Source: Achromobacter deleyi (GTDB lineage Bacteria > Pseudomonadota > Gammaproteobacteria > Burkholderiales > Burkholderiaceae_B). Taken from it: a DNA stretch of 64,000 bases. Location: NCBI RefSeq assembly GCF_016127315.1, contig NZ_CP065997.1, positions 558,001 through 622,000 on the forward strand. The letters run 5' to 3'. Of the stretch, positions 1 to 8,108 are shown one piece after another. The notes beneath the pieces were generated by a model, which was given only the letters and a program-made list of their open reading frames with translations, made no database searches and was not told the origin of the DNA. Position 1 is the first letter of the stretch, and each line of letters opens with the position of its first letter. Both the position numbers and the translations under genes were made by a program.

Positions 1-273
1 GGCCAGCTCGACTACCAGGTGCTGGTGATGCGCGAAGAGCGCAACGGCGCGCCGTTCAAGGGCACGCTCACCTTCTCCATCGACGGCAGCTACCCCAACG
101 GCCGCGCCGCCACCATCACCCCGGAAGGCCCCACGCTCAACGTCGACCGCTACGACTACGCGCTGGGCCAGCTGAAGCTGCCCGACGGCTTCACCCCCAA
201 GGTCGTGGTGCTGCGCGTCATGGACGGCGGCCAGAAGCAACAGGCCATGCGCATCTACTACGTGCGCAACTGA
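1..273 (+). CDS. C-terminal part of an unidentified protein
   Basis: The reading frame is open from the first base of the window and stops with TGA at 271-273, so only the last 90 residues are visible. The fragment looks like a small beta-rich domain (alternating hydrophobic residues, many Gly/Pro turns, ending in IYYVRN) and has no motif I can name. It may belong to one of the uncharacterised DUF families of betaproteobacteria (DUF6776-like is a guess). A strong terminator follows 20 bp downstream, so this is the last gene of its transcript. The start lies outside the window. Confidence 0.7.
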   Translation, partial: GQLDYQVLVMREERNGAPFKGTLTFSIDGSYPNGRAATITPEGPTLNVDRYDYALGQLKLPDGFTPKVVVLRVMDGGQKQQAMRIYYVRN

Positions 274-292
274 GCGCCGTCGCGCCCGACAA

Positions 293-321
293 GACCCGCC
301 CGCCCCGGCGGGTCTTTTTTT
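293..321 (+). terminator. Rho-independent terminator
   Basis: An 8-bp perfect GC-rich stem (GACCCGCC at 293-300 with GGCGGGTC at 307-314) with a 6-base loop is followed directly by a run of T to 321. It ends the transcript of the partial gene and insulates the monooxygenase promoter that begins about 15 bp later. Confidence 0.9.
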
Positions 322-333
322 GCCTGGACCAAA

Positions 334-380
334 TGGTTGCGTACACAACCAATCCAGCGATATAGTTGCGCAAACAACCA
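334..380 (+). promoter_or_regulatory. Promoter with two operator-like palindromes, probably for the local MarR regulator
   Basis: Two related palindromes start 29 bp apart: TGGTTGCGTACACAACCA (334-351) and TAGTTGCGCAAACAACCA (363-380). Both share GTTGCG at the left and CAACCA at the right. A plausible promoter is interleaved: -35 TTGCGT (337-342), 18-bp spacer, -10 TATAGT (361-366), so the first palindrome covers -35 and the second covers -10 and the start site. This is a classic repressor layout. The MarR-type gene at the end of the same operon is the natural candidate; this assignment is inference. Confidence 0.7.
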
Positions 381-396
381 ATATCCCGGAGACACC

Positions 397-2031
397 ATGA
401 CGCCACCCGCCCGCGTGCCCGTCCTGATCGTCGGCGGCGGTCCGGTCGGGCTCACCCTGGCCGCGCTGCTGGCGCATTACGGCATCGCCTCGCTCACGCT
501 CGAGGCCGACGACGGCTATTGCAGCGGCAGCCGCGCCATCTGCATCTCGCGCCGCTCGCAGGAAATCCTGGGCTGGGCCGGCGCCGACGCGGCGCTGACC
601 GCCACCGGCCTGCCCTGGAGCGGCGGTCGCAGCTACTACCGCGACCGCGAAGTGCTGCACTTCGAAATGCCGCACGACCCGACACAGCGCTTCGCGCCGA
701 TGGTCAACATCCAGCAGTACTTCGTCGAGGAATACGCGCACCAGGCCATGCTGCGCCAGCCCGGCCTGGCCGCGCTGCAATGGTCGGCCCGCGCCATCGC
801 GGTGCGTCCGGGCCCGGACGGCGTCGACGTCGAGGCCGAGATTGACGGCCAGCGCCACACCGTGCGCGCCGACTGGCTGGTGGCCTGCGACGGCGGCCGC
901 AGCAGCGTGCGCGAGGCGCTCGGCCTGAAGCTGGAAGGCATGCAGTACGAAGGCCGCTACGTCATCGTCGATATCGAACAGGCGTCCGATCGCCCGGTCG
1001 AACGGCTGGCCTGGTTCGATCCGCCGTCCAATCCGGGCTCCACCCTGCTGATGCACCGCCAGCCCGGCAACGTCTGGCGCGTCGACTACCAGATCCGCGA
1101 CGACGAGGATGCCGCCGAGGCGGTCAAGCCCGAGAACGTGCTGCCGCGGGTGCAGAGCCATCTGGACATGATCGGCGAGACCGCGCCGTGGAAGCCGCTC
1201 TGGATCTCGCTCTACAACGCCAAATGCCTGACGCTGGGGCGCTACCGCCACGGCCGCGTGCTGTTCGCGGGCGACGCCGCCCACCTGGTGCCGATCTTCG
1301 GCGTGCGCGGCCTGAACTCCGGACTGGACGACGCCGGCAATCTCGCCTGGAAACTGGCCTGGGTGCTGCGCGGCCAGGCTGCGGATGCCCTGCTCGACAG
1401 CTACAGCGGCGAACGCGTCCACGCCACCCGCCAGAACCTGGCCTACGGCGCCAAGAGCACCGAATTCATGGCGCCGCCGGATTTCGGTTTCCGCCTGATG
1501 CGCGAGGCCGCGCTGCGGCTGGCGCTGACCGACGAACGCGCCCGCCCGCTGATCAACCCGCGGCAGTCCGCGCCCATCTCGTATGACGGCTCGCCGTTGA
1601 ACCTGGCCGATGGCGCCGACGGCCAACACCCCGCCGCCGCCCCCGGCCAGCCCGCGCCCGACCTGCTGCTGGCCGATGCCGACGCGGCGCCGCGCTACCT
1701 CAGCGCCTGCTTCGGCCAGGGCTTCGTGCTGCTGGCCTGCGCCCCCGACGCCGCCACCGCCCGCAACCTGCATGCGCTCGCGTCCGCCACCCGGCAAAGC
1801 ACCCGGCCGTTGCAGGCCATCGCCGTCGACGGACCGGCGCCCGACGCCTGGCGCGACCCGCACCGCCACCTGCAGGAGCGCTTCGGCGCGCGGCCCGGCA
1901 CGGTCTGGTTGCTGCGGCCGGACGGCTACGTGCTCGGCCGCTGGGCCGCGGCGGACGAGCACGTCCTGCGGGCCGCGCTGGCGCCCTACTACCCGATGAT
2001 CGACCCTTCACCGCAGGAGCCGCAAGCATGA
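397..2031 (+). CDS. FAD-dependent aromatic-ring monooxygenase (PheA/TfdB/MhpA type)
   Basis: A 544-residue flavoprotein hydroxylase of the class A type that uses NAD(P)H and O2 to hydroxylate aromatic substrates. Residues 13-18 form the dinucleotide-binding GGGPVG loop, the DG motif is at about 164-172 (CDGGRSSVR), and the second FAD motif FAGDAAH is at about 290. The C-terminal 120 residues look like the thioredoxin-fold domain of this family. ATG 397 was chosen because GGAGAC lies just upstream and the Rossmann motif then falls at the usual position; the frame is open further back to 337 but that overlaps the promoter. The substrate cannot be read from sequence. It heads an operon with a DUF2783-like gene and a MarR gene, overlapping the next by 4 bp (ATGA). 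Confidence 0.9.
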   Translation: MTPPARVPVLIVGGGPVGLTLAALLAHYGIASLTLEADDGYCSGSRAICISRRSQEILGWAGADAALTATGLPWSGGRSYYRDREVLHFEMPHDPTQRFAPMVNIQQYFVEEYAHQAMLRQPGLAALQWSARAIAVRPGPDGVDVEAEIDGQRHTVRADWLVACDGGRSSVREALGLKLEGMQYEGRYVIVDIEQASDRPVERLAWFDPPSNPGSTLLMHRQPGNVWRVDYQIRDDEDAAEAVKPENVLPRVQSHLDMIGETAPWKPLWISLYNAKCLTLGRYRHGRVLFAGDAAHLVPIFGVRGLNSGLDDAGNLAWKLAWVLRGQAADALLDSYSGERVHATRQNLAYGAKSTEFMAPPDFGFRLMREAALRLALTDERARPLINPRQSAPISYDGSPLNLADGADGQHPAAAPGQPAPDLLLADADAAPRYLSACFGQGFVLLACAPDAATARNLHALASATRQSTRPLQAIAVDGPAPDAWRDPHRHLQERFGARPGTVWLLRPDGYVLGRWAAADEHVLRAALAPYYPMIDPSPQEPQA

Positions 2032-2249
2032 GCAACGATGAACTGGACCAGGTCTATACCCTGATGGCGCAGACCCTGACCCGCGTCGGCCCCGCGCGGG
2101 CGCCGCTGTTCCTGTCGATCCTGGGGCTGTCGGCGCTGGCGCGCCTGCCCGACGCAAACGCCGCCACCGCCCTGCTGGCGCAGGCCGAGGCGGCCAGCGC
2201 CGCCCCTGTGGCACACTATCCCGCCGCCACCGCCGACCGCCCGACGTGA
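2028..2249 (+). CDS. Small DUF2783-like protein
   Basis: A 73-residue protein whose ATG overlaps the stop of the monooxygenase gene (ATGA) and whose TGA overlaps the GTG of the MarR gene (GTGA), so all three are translationally coupled. The segment LDQVYTLMAQTL followed by APLFLSILGL resembles the DUF2783 family, which I recall next to aromatic flavin hydroxylases. No signal peptide or catalytic motif is visible. Possible roles are a small accessory or stabilising subunit, but no function is established. Confidence 0.7.
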   Translation: MSNDELDQVYTLMAQTLTRVGPARAPLFLSILGLSALARLPDANAATALLAQAEAASAAPVAHYPAATADRPT

Positions 2250-2701
2250 CCACGCCCGCCCTCGAACGATTTCTGACCTACCGCCTGCACGTGATCAACA
2301 AGATCACCGACCGCGACACGAATCGTGCCTACCAGGAAGACTGCGGCATCCCGCTGGGCGAGGCGCGCTGCCTGGCCGCGATCGGCCGCTACGCGCCGCT
2401 GTCGGTCAATGACCTGGCGCTGGCCGCCAACCTGAACAAGGGCCAGGCGAGCCGTTCCGCGCAGGCCCTGGTCGAACGCGGACTAATCGAGAAAAAGGAT
2501 TCCGCGGCCGACGGCCGCGGCGTGGTGCTGTCGCTGACGCCGGCCGGCGACGCGCATTACCGCCGCATCATCGACCTGATCGCGCGCCGCAACCAGGAAA
2601 TCTTCGGCTGCCTCAGCGCCGACGAACAGCGCCAGCTGGGCGACATGCTCGACCGCCTGATCGCGCACCAGCGCGACCCGTCCGGCGCGCGCGAAGACTG
2701 A
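2246..2701 (+). CDS. MarR-family transcriptional regulator
   Basis: A 151-residue winged-helix protein. The HTH occupies about residues 50-80 (LSVNDLALAANLNKGQASRS), followed by the wing with DGRG (about 89-92) and flanking dimerisation helices. It starts at GTG 2246, overlapping the previous stop. As last gene of the monooxygenase operon it most likely represses the operon through the paired palindromes at 334-380 and is released by an aromatic ligand; this is inference from position. The next gene converges from 2707, leaving a 5-bp gap. Confidence 0.9.
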   Translation: MTTPALERFLTYRLHVINKITDRDTNRAYQEDCGIPLGEARCLAAIGRYAPLSVNDLALAANLNKGQASRSAQALVERGLIEKKDSAADGRGVVLSLTPAGDAHYRRIIDLIARRNQEIFGCLSADEQRQLGDMLDRLIAHQRDPSGARED

Positions 2702-2706
2702 TCCGC

Positions 2707-3033
2707 CTACCCGGCCGCTTTCGGCGCGGTGGCGCCCATCTGCGCGGCGGTCTCGTCCATGAACTGCGCCATGCGCACATCCAGCTCGGTCACGCCTCCG
2801 GCATCGTGCGTGGTCAGCATCACGTCGACCCGGTTGTAGACATTGGTCCACTCGGGATGGTGGTTCAGCTTCTCGGCGAACATCGCCACCCGCGCCATGA
2901 ACCCGAAGGCGGCGTTGAAATTGGCGAAGCGGAAGCGCTTTTCGATCGCGTCGCGCATCGCGACGGCCTGCCAACCGGACAGGGCCGCGACCGCGATGTC
3001 GGTGCCGATACGGGCAGGGGGAAACATGCTCAT
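2707..3033 (-). CDS. phhB: 4a-hydroxytetrahydrobiopterin dehydratase (pterin-4a-carbinolamine dehydratase)
   Basis: A 108-residue protein. It dehydrates 4a-hydroxytetrahydropterin, which recycles the cofactor of phenylalanine hydroxylase. The family signature is present at residues 54-62 (EKLNHHPEW) and the following [13 protein letters not shown] segment (73-85) supplies the third conserved His. ATG 3033 was chosen because TGGAG lies about 8 bases upstream; upstream in-frame starts would add a basic, non-conserved tail. No phenylalanine hydroxylase gene is next to it. In other organisms the protein can also have a regulatory role. Confidence 0.9.
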   Translation of the reverse strand: MSMFPPARIGTDIAVAALSGWQAVAMRDAIEKRFRFANFNAAFGFMARVAMFAEKLNHHPEWTNVYNRVDVMLTTHDAGGVTELDVRMAQFMDETAAQMGATAPKAAG

Positions 3034-3153
3034 GGCGAACTCCAGGAAAGGCCAGGAAAGAGCGCCGCGCCGTTCGCGCCGGCAACGGCCCGGCGCGCCA
3101 TCGCGGCCGGCGGCATGCCGCCGGCGCACGGCGGGCGCGGCGCCCGCATGCTA

Positions 3154-3801
3154 CTACTGCTTGACCGCATACAGGTAGATCTCGACCCGGCGGTTCAGCG
3201 CCCGGCCGTCGGCGGTGGCGTTGTCGCCGATCGGGTCGTTGGGCCCGCGCCCTTCGATCGTCAGCCGCGTCGCCGCCACGCCCTGCCGCGACAGATAATC
3301 CGTGACGCTGCGCGCCCGGTTCACCGACAAGGTCTGGTTGTGCGCCAGCGCGCCCGTGCTGTCCGTGTGGCCCACCACCTTGGCGCGCAGCTCGGGATGC
3401 TGGTTGAGCGAGCGCGCCACGCTGTCCAGCACCGGCAGCAGCGCCGGCTTGAGGTCGGTCTTGTCGGTGTCGAACGACACGTTGCTCGGGATGTTGACCT
3501 TCAGGCTGCCATCCGGCATCTCGACCACGTCGATGCCCAGCGAGGTCGCCCCCGACCGCTGCACGTCGTCCTTCACCACCTTCCAGTTGTAGCCAATCAG
3601 GCCGCCGGCCACCGCGCCGATACCGGCGCCGACCGCCGCGCCCGTGCCATGGCCGATCAGGGCGCCGATGCCGGCCCCGACGGCCGCGCCCGCCCCGGTT
3701 CCCACCGCGGTATTGGTCTGCTGCTGCGTGGCGCACCCCGCCACCAGCACGCCCGTTGCCGCGACTACAGCGATACGCTTGAGCATTGTTCTTGAGTGCA
3801 T
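3154..3801 (-). CDS. OmpA-family lipoprotein with glycine-zipper segment
   Basis: A 215-residue envelope protein. It has a lipoprotein signal ending in LVAGC (Cys23), a Gly/Ala-rich glycine-zipper stretch at about 31-70, and an OmpA/Pal peptidoglycan-binding domain at about 100-212 with NVSFDTDKTDL, GHTDSTG, NRARSV and NRRVEI motifs. It should be anchored in the outer membrane by lipid and bind peptidoglycan. ATG 3801 is preceded by GGAGG with good spacing, better than the internal Met codons. It resembles YiaD-type lipoproteins. It appears to be a single-gene unit. Confidence 0.92.
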   Translation of the reverse strand: MHSRTMLKRIAVVAATGVLVAGCATQQQTNTAVGTGAGAAVGAGIGALIGHGTGAAVGAGIGAVAGGLIGYNWKVVKDDVQRSGATSLGIDVVEMPDGSLKVNIPSNVSFDTDKTDLKPALLPVLDSVARSLNQHPELRAKVVGHTDSTGALAHNQTLSVNRARSVTDYLSRQGVAATRLTIEGRGPNDPIGDNATADGRALNRRVEIYLYAVKQ

Positions 3802-3915
3802 GACAACCTCCACGATCCTGTCGGTGCGCCGGCGGATGCCGGCAGGATTCATGTTAAGGCCAGTCCCGCCCGCTGCGCGCGCCGCGGGCGCGCAACAGTT
3901 TGTACCGCGAGCCGG

Positions 3916-4578
3916 CTAGCGCCCCGCCGCACCGAATCCGGCCAGCCACGGCAGCGCGTCATCCAGCCCCGGCGACTGCGCCGCGGGCGCCGGCGCGCCT
4001 TCAGGCAGGGCCAGGCCGACGCGGTTGTGCCAATAGGTGCGCAGGCCCACCTTGCTGGTGCCGAACAGGTCGTAGCCCGAACCCGCCACGAACGCCGCCT
4101 GCGCGGCCGGAACCTCCAGCCGCGCCAGCGCCAGTTGGTAGGGCCGCGGATCCGGCTTGTAGTAGCCCGCTTCTTCGGACGTCACCACCACGTCCCAGTC
4201 CACCCCCAGCAGAGCGGCCGCGCGATGGCCCAGGCGCCGCGAGCAGTTGGTGACCACGCCCAGCTTGCAATGCGGCCGCAGCGCCCGCAGCAACTCGCGC
4301 GCGCCGTCCCAGGCCGGCAACCCGTCCCACCCTGCCTCCAGCGCCGCCGGCGCACTGGCCGGCAGCCCCACGGCCGCGGCGGCGGTCTCGACCAGGTGCT
4401 CATAGGGTTGGTAGGCGCCGCAGCCGTAGGTCAGGCGCAGATATTCGGCGCGCCAGGCGCGGCCGCGCGCCTCCGAGCCCGCCGCGGCATTCCATACCGT
4501 CCAGGAGTCCAGCAACGCGGTCAACAGGTCGAACAGCACCGCGCGGGGATAGGCGGCGGATGGGGCAACTACGGACAT
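3916..4578 (-). CDS. HAD-superfamily hydrolase related to L-2-haloacid dehalogenases
   Basis: A 220-residue Rossmannoid hydrolase. Motif I is at 14-24 (VLFDLLTALLDS, nucleophile Asp17) and lacks the second Asp of phosphatases, as in haloacid dehalogenases, but the usual G of the DxxGT context is replaced by A. Motif II is VVTNCS, the motif III Lys lies in GYYKPDPRPY, and the motif IV region is FVAGSGYDLFGTSKVG. ATG 4578 has AAGGAGT upstream. The gene is transcribed away from the azoreductase. Substrate unknown; either dehalogenase or phosphatase chemistry is possible. Confidence 0.85.
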   Translation of the reverse strand: MSVVAPSAAYPRAVLFDLLTALLDSWTVWNAAAGSEARGRAWRAEYLRLTYGCGAYQPYEHLVETAAAAVGLPASAPAALEAGWDGLPAWDGARELLRALRPHCKLGVVTNCSRRLGHRAAALLGVDWDVVVTSEEAGYYKPDPRPYQLALARLEVPAAQAAFVAGSGYDLFGTSKVGLRTYWHNRVGLALPEGAPAPAAQSPGLDDALPWLAGFGAAGR

Positions 4579-4748
4579 GGCGGCACTCCTTGGATTCGAT
4601 GCCGTCACTATAGAGACGGCATCGCTCGCCGTGATTTAGCCTGGATGCAATCACCATTCAGTTCCGGCTTAACACCGATCGCTCGTCCGCAGGCATCCGG
4701 CCCGTTCGCCACACCCCGGCATTGCCCAGGATCCGCCGGGCATTGCGT

Positions 4749-4806
4749 TTGCAATTCCATCGGGCAGCGATACAATCACCCGTCTAACGATTGCAATTGC
4801 AATCGT
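4749..4806 (+). promoter_or_regulatory. Promoter and perfect 20-bp palindrome before the azoreductase gene
   Basis: Positions 4787-4806 read ACGATTGCAATTGCAATCGT, a perfect 20-bp palindrome. Just upstream lies a promoter candidate: -35 TTGCAA (4749-4754), 16-bp spacer, -10 TACAAT (4771-4776). The palindrome would then sit over the transcription start, where a repressor would block initiation. The binding protein is not evident in the window; TetR, LysR or MarR families are all possible. Confidence 0.65.
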
Positions 4807-4872
4807 AATTTCCCAATCGGGCGCGCCGGCATCCGACCGTCCGGCGCCCGCCCTCATCCGGACTTTCGCGGC

Positions 4873-5496
4873 ATGCGTCTCTTGAACATCGTGTCCTCGC
4901 CCCGCGGCGCCCGATCGGCGTCCATCTCGATCGCCGAGTCTTTCCTGGAGGCCTGCGGCCAGGCCCATCCCGGACTCGAGATCGACACCTTGAATGTGTG
5001 GGAGGAAGACCTGCCCGACTTCGACAGCCGGGCGATCGGCGCCAAGTACAAGGGCGTCTCGAAAACCCCGCTGGACGACGCCGAGGCCACGATCTGGGCC
5101 CGCATCACCGAACTCGCCCGGCGCTTCCAGCAGGCGGACCGGATCGTGCTCGGCGTGCCGATGTGGAATTTCGACTATCCCTACAAGCTCAAGCAACTGA
5201 TCGACCTGGTCAGCCAGCGCGGCATGCTGTTCAGCTTCGACGGCCGCGCCTACGGCCCGCTGCTCAGCATCCCGCGCGCCCTGGTCATCCACGTGCGCGG
5301 CCAGGGCCACGACCCCGTCGCCTACCCGGCCAGCCCCGGCTTCGCGCACCAGGCCGACTACCTCGACTTCTGGCTGAAGTTCATCGGCGTCAAGGAAGTG
5401 CGGCGCCTGATGGTCGAACACACCTGGGACGCCCAGGCCACGGACGCCATCGCGCAGGCCAGGATCCGCGCGGCCGCGATCGCGCAGGATTTCTAG
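4873..5496 (+). CDS. azoR: FMN-dependent NADH azoreductase
   Basis: A 207-residue flavodoxin-fold NADH oxidoreductase that reduces quinones and azo compounds by two-electron transfer. The phosphate-binding loop of FMN is at about 8-20 (SSPRGARSASIS) and the isoalloxazine-contacting MWNF motif is at 97-100, within a typical PMWNFDYPYKLKQLID segment. ATG 4873 gives the family length; the frame is open far upstream but that part has no conserved sequence. Expression is probably controlled through the palindrome at 4787-4806, consistent with quinone- or electrophile-induced azoreductases elsewhere. Confidence 0.92.
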   Translation: MRLLNIVSSPRGARSASISIAESFLEACGQAHPGLEIDTLNVWEEDLPDFDSRAIGAKYKGVSKTPLDDAEATIWARITELARRFQQADRIVLGVPMWNFDYPYKLKQLIDLVSQRGMLFSFDGRAYGPLLSIPRALVIHVRGQGHDPVAYPASPGFAHQADYLDFWLKFIGVKEVRRLMVEHTWDAQATDAIAQARIRAAAIAQDF

Positions 5497-5502
5497 CGCG
5501 GC

Positions 5503-5528
5503 GCCGGCGGCCGCCACGGGCCGCCGGC
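5503..5528. other. GC-rich hairpin between convergent genes
   Basis: A 10-bp perfect inverted repeat (GCCGGCGGCC and GGCCGCCGGC, loop 5513-5518) lies between the stops of the azoreductase and the TonB receptor. It lacks a T-run on either side, so it is a weak or factor-assisted terminator at best. Confidence 0.5.
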
Positions 5529-5536
5529 AACCGGAC

Positions 5537-8023
5537 TTACATGCGCGCGCTCAACGTCAGCATCACGTTGCGGGGATCGCCGTAGTAGTTGCTGATGCCG
5601 GTGGCGTCGACCTTCTTGTAGTAGACCTTGTCGAAGATGTTGTTGACGTTCAACTGCAGGCGCAGGTTCTTGTTGAAGTCATAGCTCGCCATCGCGTTGT
5701 AGACCGCGAACCCGGCCTGGCGCGCCGTGATGCCGCGCGCGCTGGCGTAGGTGTCGCTCTGGGCCTGCACCCCGGCGCCGATCGTCAAGCCGCGCAGCTG
5801 GCCCGGCAGGCGATAGGTGGTGAACACGCGCAGCAGGTGGCGCGGATCGAGCGTGCGGATCGGCTGGCCGACATTGCTGGCGGTCGAATCGCTCAGGTAC
5901 CTGGTGCGGGTGTTGGTGTACCCGGCCATGACCTGCCAGTCGGGCGTGAGCTCTCCGCTCAGTTCCAGTTCCCAGCCCTCGCTGCGCGTCTTGCCGCCGG
6001 CGACCTTGCAATAGCCCGTGGGGTAGTTGGGCAGGCAAGGGTTGGCGCTGCCCGCGTCGTCCATGGCCCGGCCCACGTTGTTGATGCGGAACACCGACAG
6101 CGCGGCGTTCAGGCGGCCATCGTAGAACGCGCCCTTGATGCCGGCCTCGTAGTCCTCGCCGCGGATCGGCTCCAGCAGGTTGCCGCTGCTGTCGTAGGCC
6201 TGCTGCGGCGTGAAGATCTCGCTGTAGCTGCCGTAGACGCTGAAGTTCTCGTTGAGGTCGTAGACCAGGCCCGCGTACGGCGTGATCTCGCGGTCGATGC
6301 TGTAGCGCGTCGTGCCCTGCAGCACTTCATAGTCCCACCACGTGGCGCGCGCGCCGACCAGCAGCGTCAACGGATCCGCCAGCGAGATGCGGCCCAGCGC
6401 ATACAGCGCCTGCTGCTTGGTCCGATTGTTGCTCGCGTCGTAATAGGAGCCGCCCGTGGTGCCCTGCGGCTCCGGGTAGGTGGTCGACGGATCCCAGTCG
6501 CGGATATCGATGTTGTTCTTCGGCCCGACGTTGAAATAGCCGCTGGAATTGGTCTGCCGGACGTAGCTGCTCTCGGCGCCGAGCGTCAGGTGGTGAGTGC
6601 GGCCGAACAGCTCGACCGGCCCGTTGGCCGTCAGCGAAACGCCATTCTGGTCGCTCGCGCTCTTCGGATAGATCGAGGTGGTGACGTTGTACAGATAGGG
6701 ATTGGTGGTGCTGGCCCGCGTGATGTACGACTGCTTGAAGCCGCCGTCGAAATAGCGGAAGCGCGTGTTCATCGCGGTGGCCTTCACCTCCCAGCCTCCC
6801 TCGAAGCGGTGCTCCAGCTCGAGCATGGCCTGGTCGTTGTAGCGGTTCCAGTGGTTCCAGTCCGCGCCCAGGTAGGTGCTGCGACCCAGCTTCAGGTCCG
6901 AACCGTCGAAGCCCCGCGGCAGGCCGCCCCAGGCGCCGGTGGCCTTGAGCTCGGTGTGCTGGAACGAGCCGGTCAGCGTGGTGCGGTCGGTCAGGTCCGC
7001 CTGCAGCACGCCATAGAACACCTTGCGATGCTCGTAGCGCGCATCCTGGAAGAAGTCCTTGTTGTCCGCCACCGCGACCACCCGGCCGCGCAGCGTGCCG
7101 CTGTCGTTGAAGGCCCCCGAGATGTCGGCCTCGGCGCGGCGGCGGTCCCACGATCCCACCGTCACGTCGGCGCTGGCCTGGAACTCGCGCGTCGGGCGCT
7201 TGCGCACCAGGTTCACCGTCGCCGACGGATTGCCCGAGCCGCGCAGGATGCCGGCCGACCCGCGCAGGATCTCGACGCGATCTAGCACCGCCGTGTCGGG
7301 CTGGATGAAGTTCGAACCGGCCTGGTACATGTTCATGCCGTCGACCTGCAGCGAATCGATGGCGAAGCCGCGCGAGTAGTAGCTGACCCGCTCGCTGTCG
7401 GTGTAGTCGACGGTGACGCCGGGCACGTTCTGCAGCACGTCGTGCAAGTCCGGCAGCTTGCGGTCGTCGAGCAGCTGGCGCGACACGATGGTCACCGGCT
7501 GCGGCGTGTCACGCACCGACTGGGCGCCCTTGAAAATCGTGGTGGCCGAGCCGCCGTAGGCGCCCGTGCCCTCGGTCGAGGCTGGATTGAAACCCTGGGC
7601 CGTGACCTTGACCGGGGCCAGCAGGGTCGCATCGCCGCTGGCCAGCGGACGCGCCTCGAGGATGTAGGCGCCATTGGCCATGCGGCGAGCCTGCCAGCGC
7701 GTGCCGGCCAGCACCTGCCGCAGTCCGTCCTCCACGCCGTAGCTGCCCTGCACGCCGGCCGATGACTCATTGCGCAGCGCATCGGCATCGAACGTCAGCG
7801 CAATGCCCGCCTGGCTCGCGAACCGATTGACGACGTCGATCAGCGGACCGGCGGACAGGCTGTAGTGCTGCTGCGAGGCGCCGCTGGCGGCCGGCGCGGC
7901 CTGCGCGTGCGCCACGGACGTCTGCAGCGACCAGGCGGCGGCAAGGATCAGGACCAGCCGCCTGGGCGTCAACGCGGCGCGGGAAAGGGAAGCGGATTGG
8001 ACAGGCAAAGTGAAGGGGAGCAT
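5537..8023 (-). CDS. TonB-dependent siderophore receptor with N-terminal signalling (STN) domain
   Basis: An 828-residue outer-membrane receptor. A signal peptide covers about residues 1-41 and ends near SVAHAQA. A secretin/TonB N-terminal (STN) domain covers about 55-125, then a plug domain (DTPQPVTIVSRQLL, about 170-280) and a 22-strand barrel to the C-terminus. The STN domain marks a transducer receptor that signals through FecR to FecI when ligand is bound. ATG 8023 was chosen because the signal peptide then starts correctly; the longer TTG start adds nothing recognisable. The protein ends in Met rather than the usual aromatic residue. Plug style suggests a hydroxamate or catecholate siderophore, but the ligand is not determined. 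Confidence 0.93.
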   Translation of the reverse strand: MLPFTLPVQSASLSRAALTPRRLVLILAAAWSLQTSVAHAQAAPAASGASQQHYSLSAGPLIDVVNRFASQAGIALTFDADALRNESSAGVQGSYGVEDGLRQVLAGTRWQARRMANGAYILEARPLASGDATLLAPVKVTAQGFNPASTEGTGAYGGSATTIFKGAQSVRDTPQPVTIVSRQLLDDRKLPDLHDVLQNVPGVTVDYTDSERVSYYSRGFAIDSLQVDGMNMYQAGSNFIQPDTAVLDRVEILRGSAGILRGSGNPSATVNLVRKRPTREFQASADVTVGSWDRRRAEADISGAFNDSGTLRGRVVAVADNKDFFQDARYEHRKVFYGVLQADLTDRTTLTGSFQHTELKATGAWGGLPRGFDGSDLKLGRSTYLGADWNHWNRYNDQAMLELEHRFEGGWEVKATAMNTRFRYFDGGFKQSYITRASTTNPYLYNVTTSIYPKSASDQNGVSLTANGPVELFGRTHHLTLGAESSYVRQTNSSGYFNVGPKNNIDIRDWDPSTTYPEPQGTTGGSYYDASNNRTKQQALYALGRISLADPLTLLVGARATWWDYEVLQGTTRYSIDREITPYAGLVYDLNENFSVYGSYSEIFTPQQAYDSSGNLLEPIRGEDYEAGIKGAFYDGRLNAALSVFRINNVGRAMDDAGSANPCLPNYPTGYCKVAGGKTRSEGWELELSGELTPDWQVMAGYTNTRTRYLSDSTASNVGQPIRTLDPRHLLRVFTTYRLPGQLRGLTIGAGVQAQSDTYASARGITARQAGFAVYNAMASYDFNKNLRLQLNVNNIFDKVYYKKVDATGISNYYGDPRNVMLTLSARM

Positions 8024-8108
8024 CGGGGAAAATCCGGCTGAGTGAATGGCTTCCTGGTAGGCCGATCCAGGACACGCCAACCGGAACCTCGATTAGAAAC
8101 AAAATGTA

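Noticed and set aside
3796..4872. A long plus-strand frame leading into azoR
   Set aside because: It is antisense to the HAD and OmpA genes and shows no conserved sequence; azoR starts at 4873.
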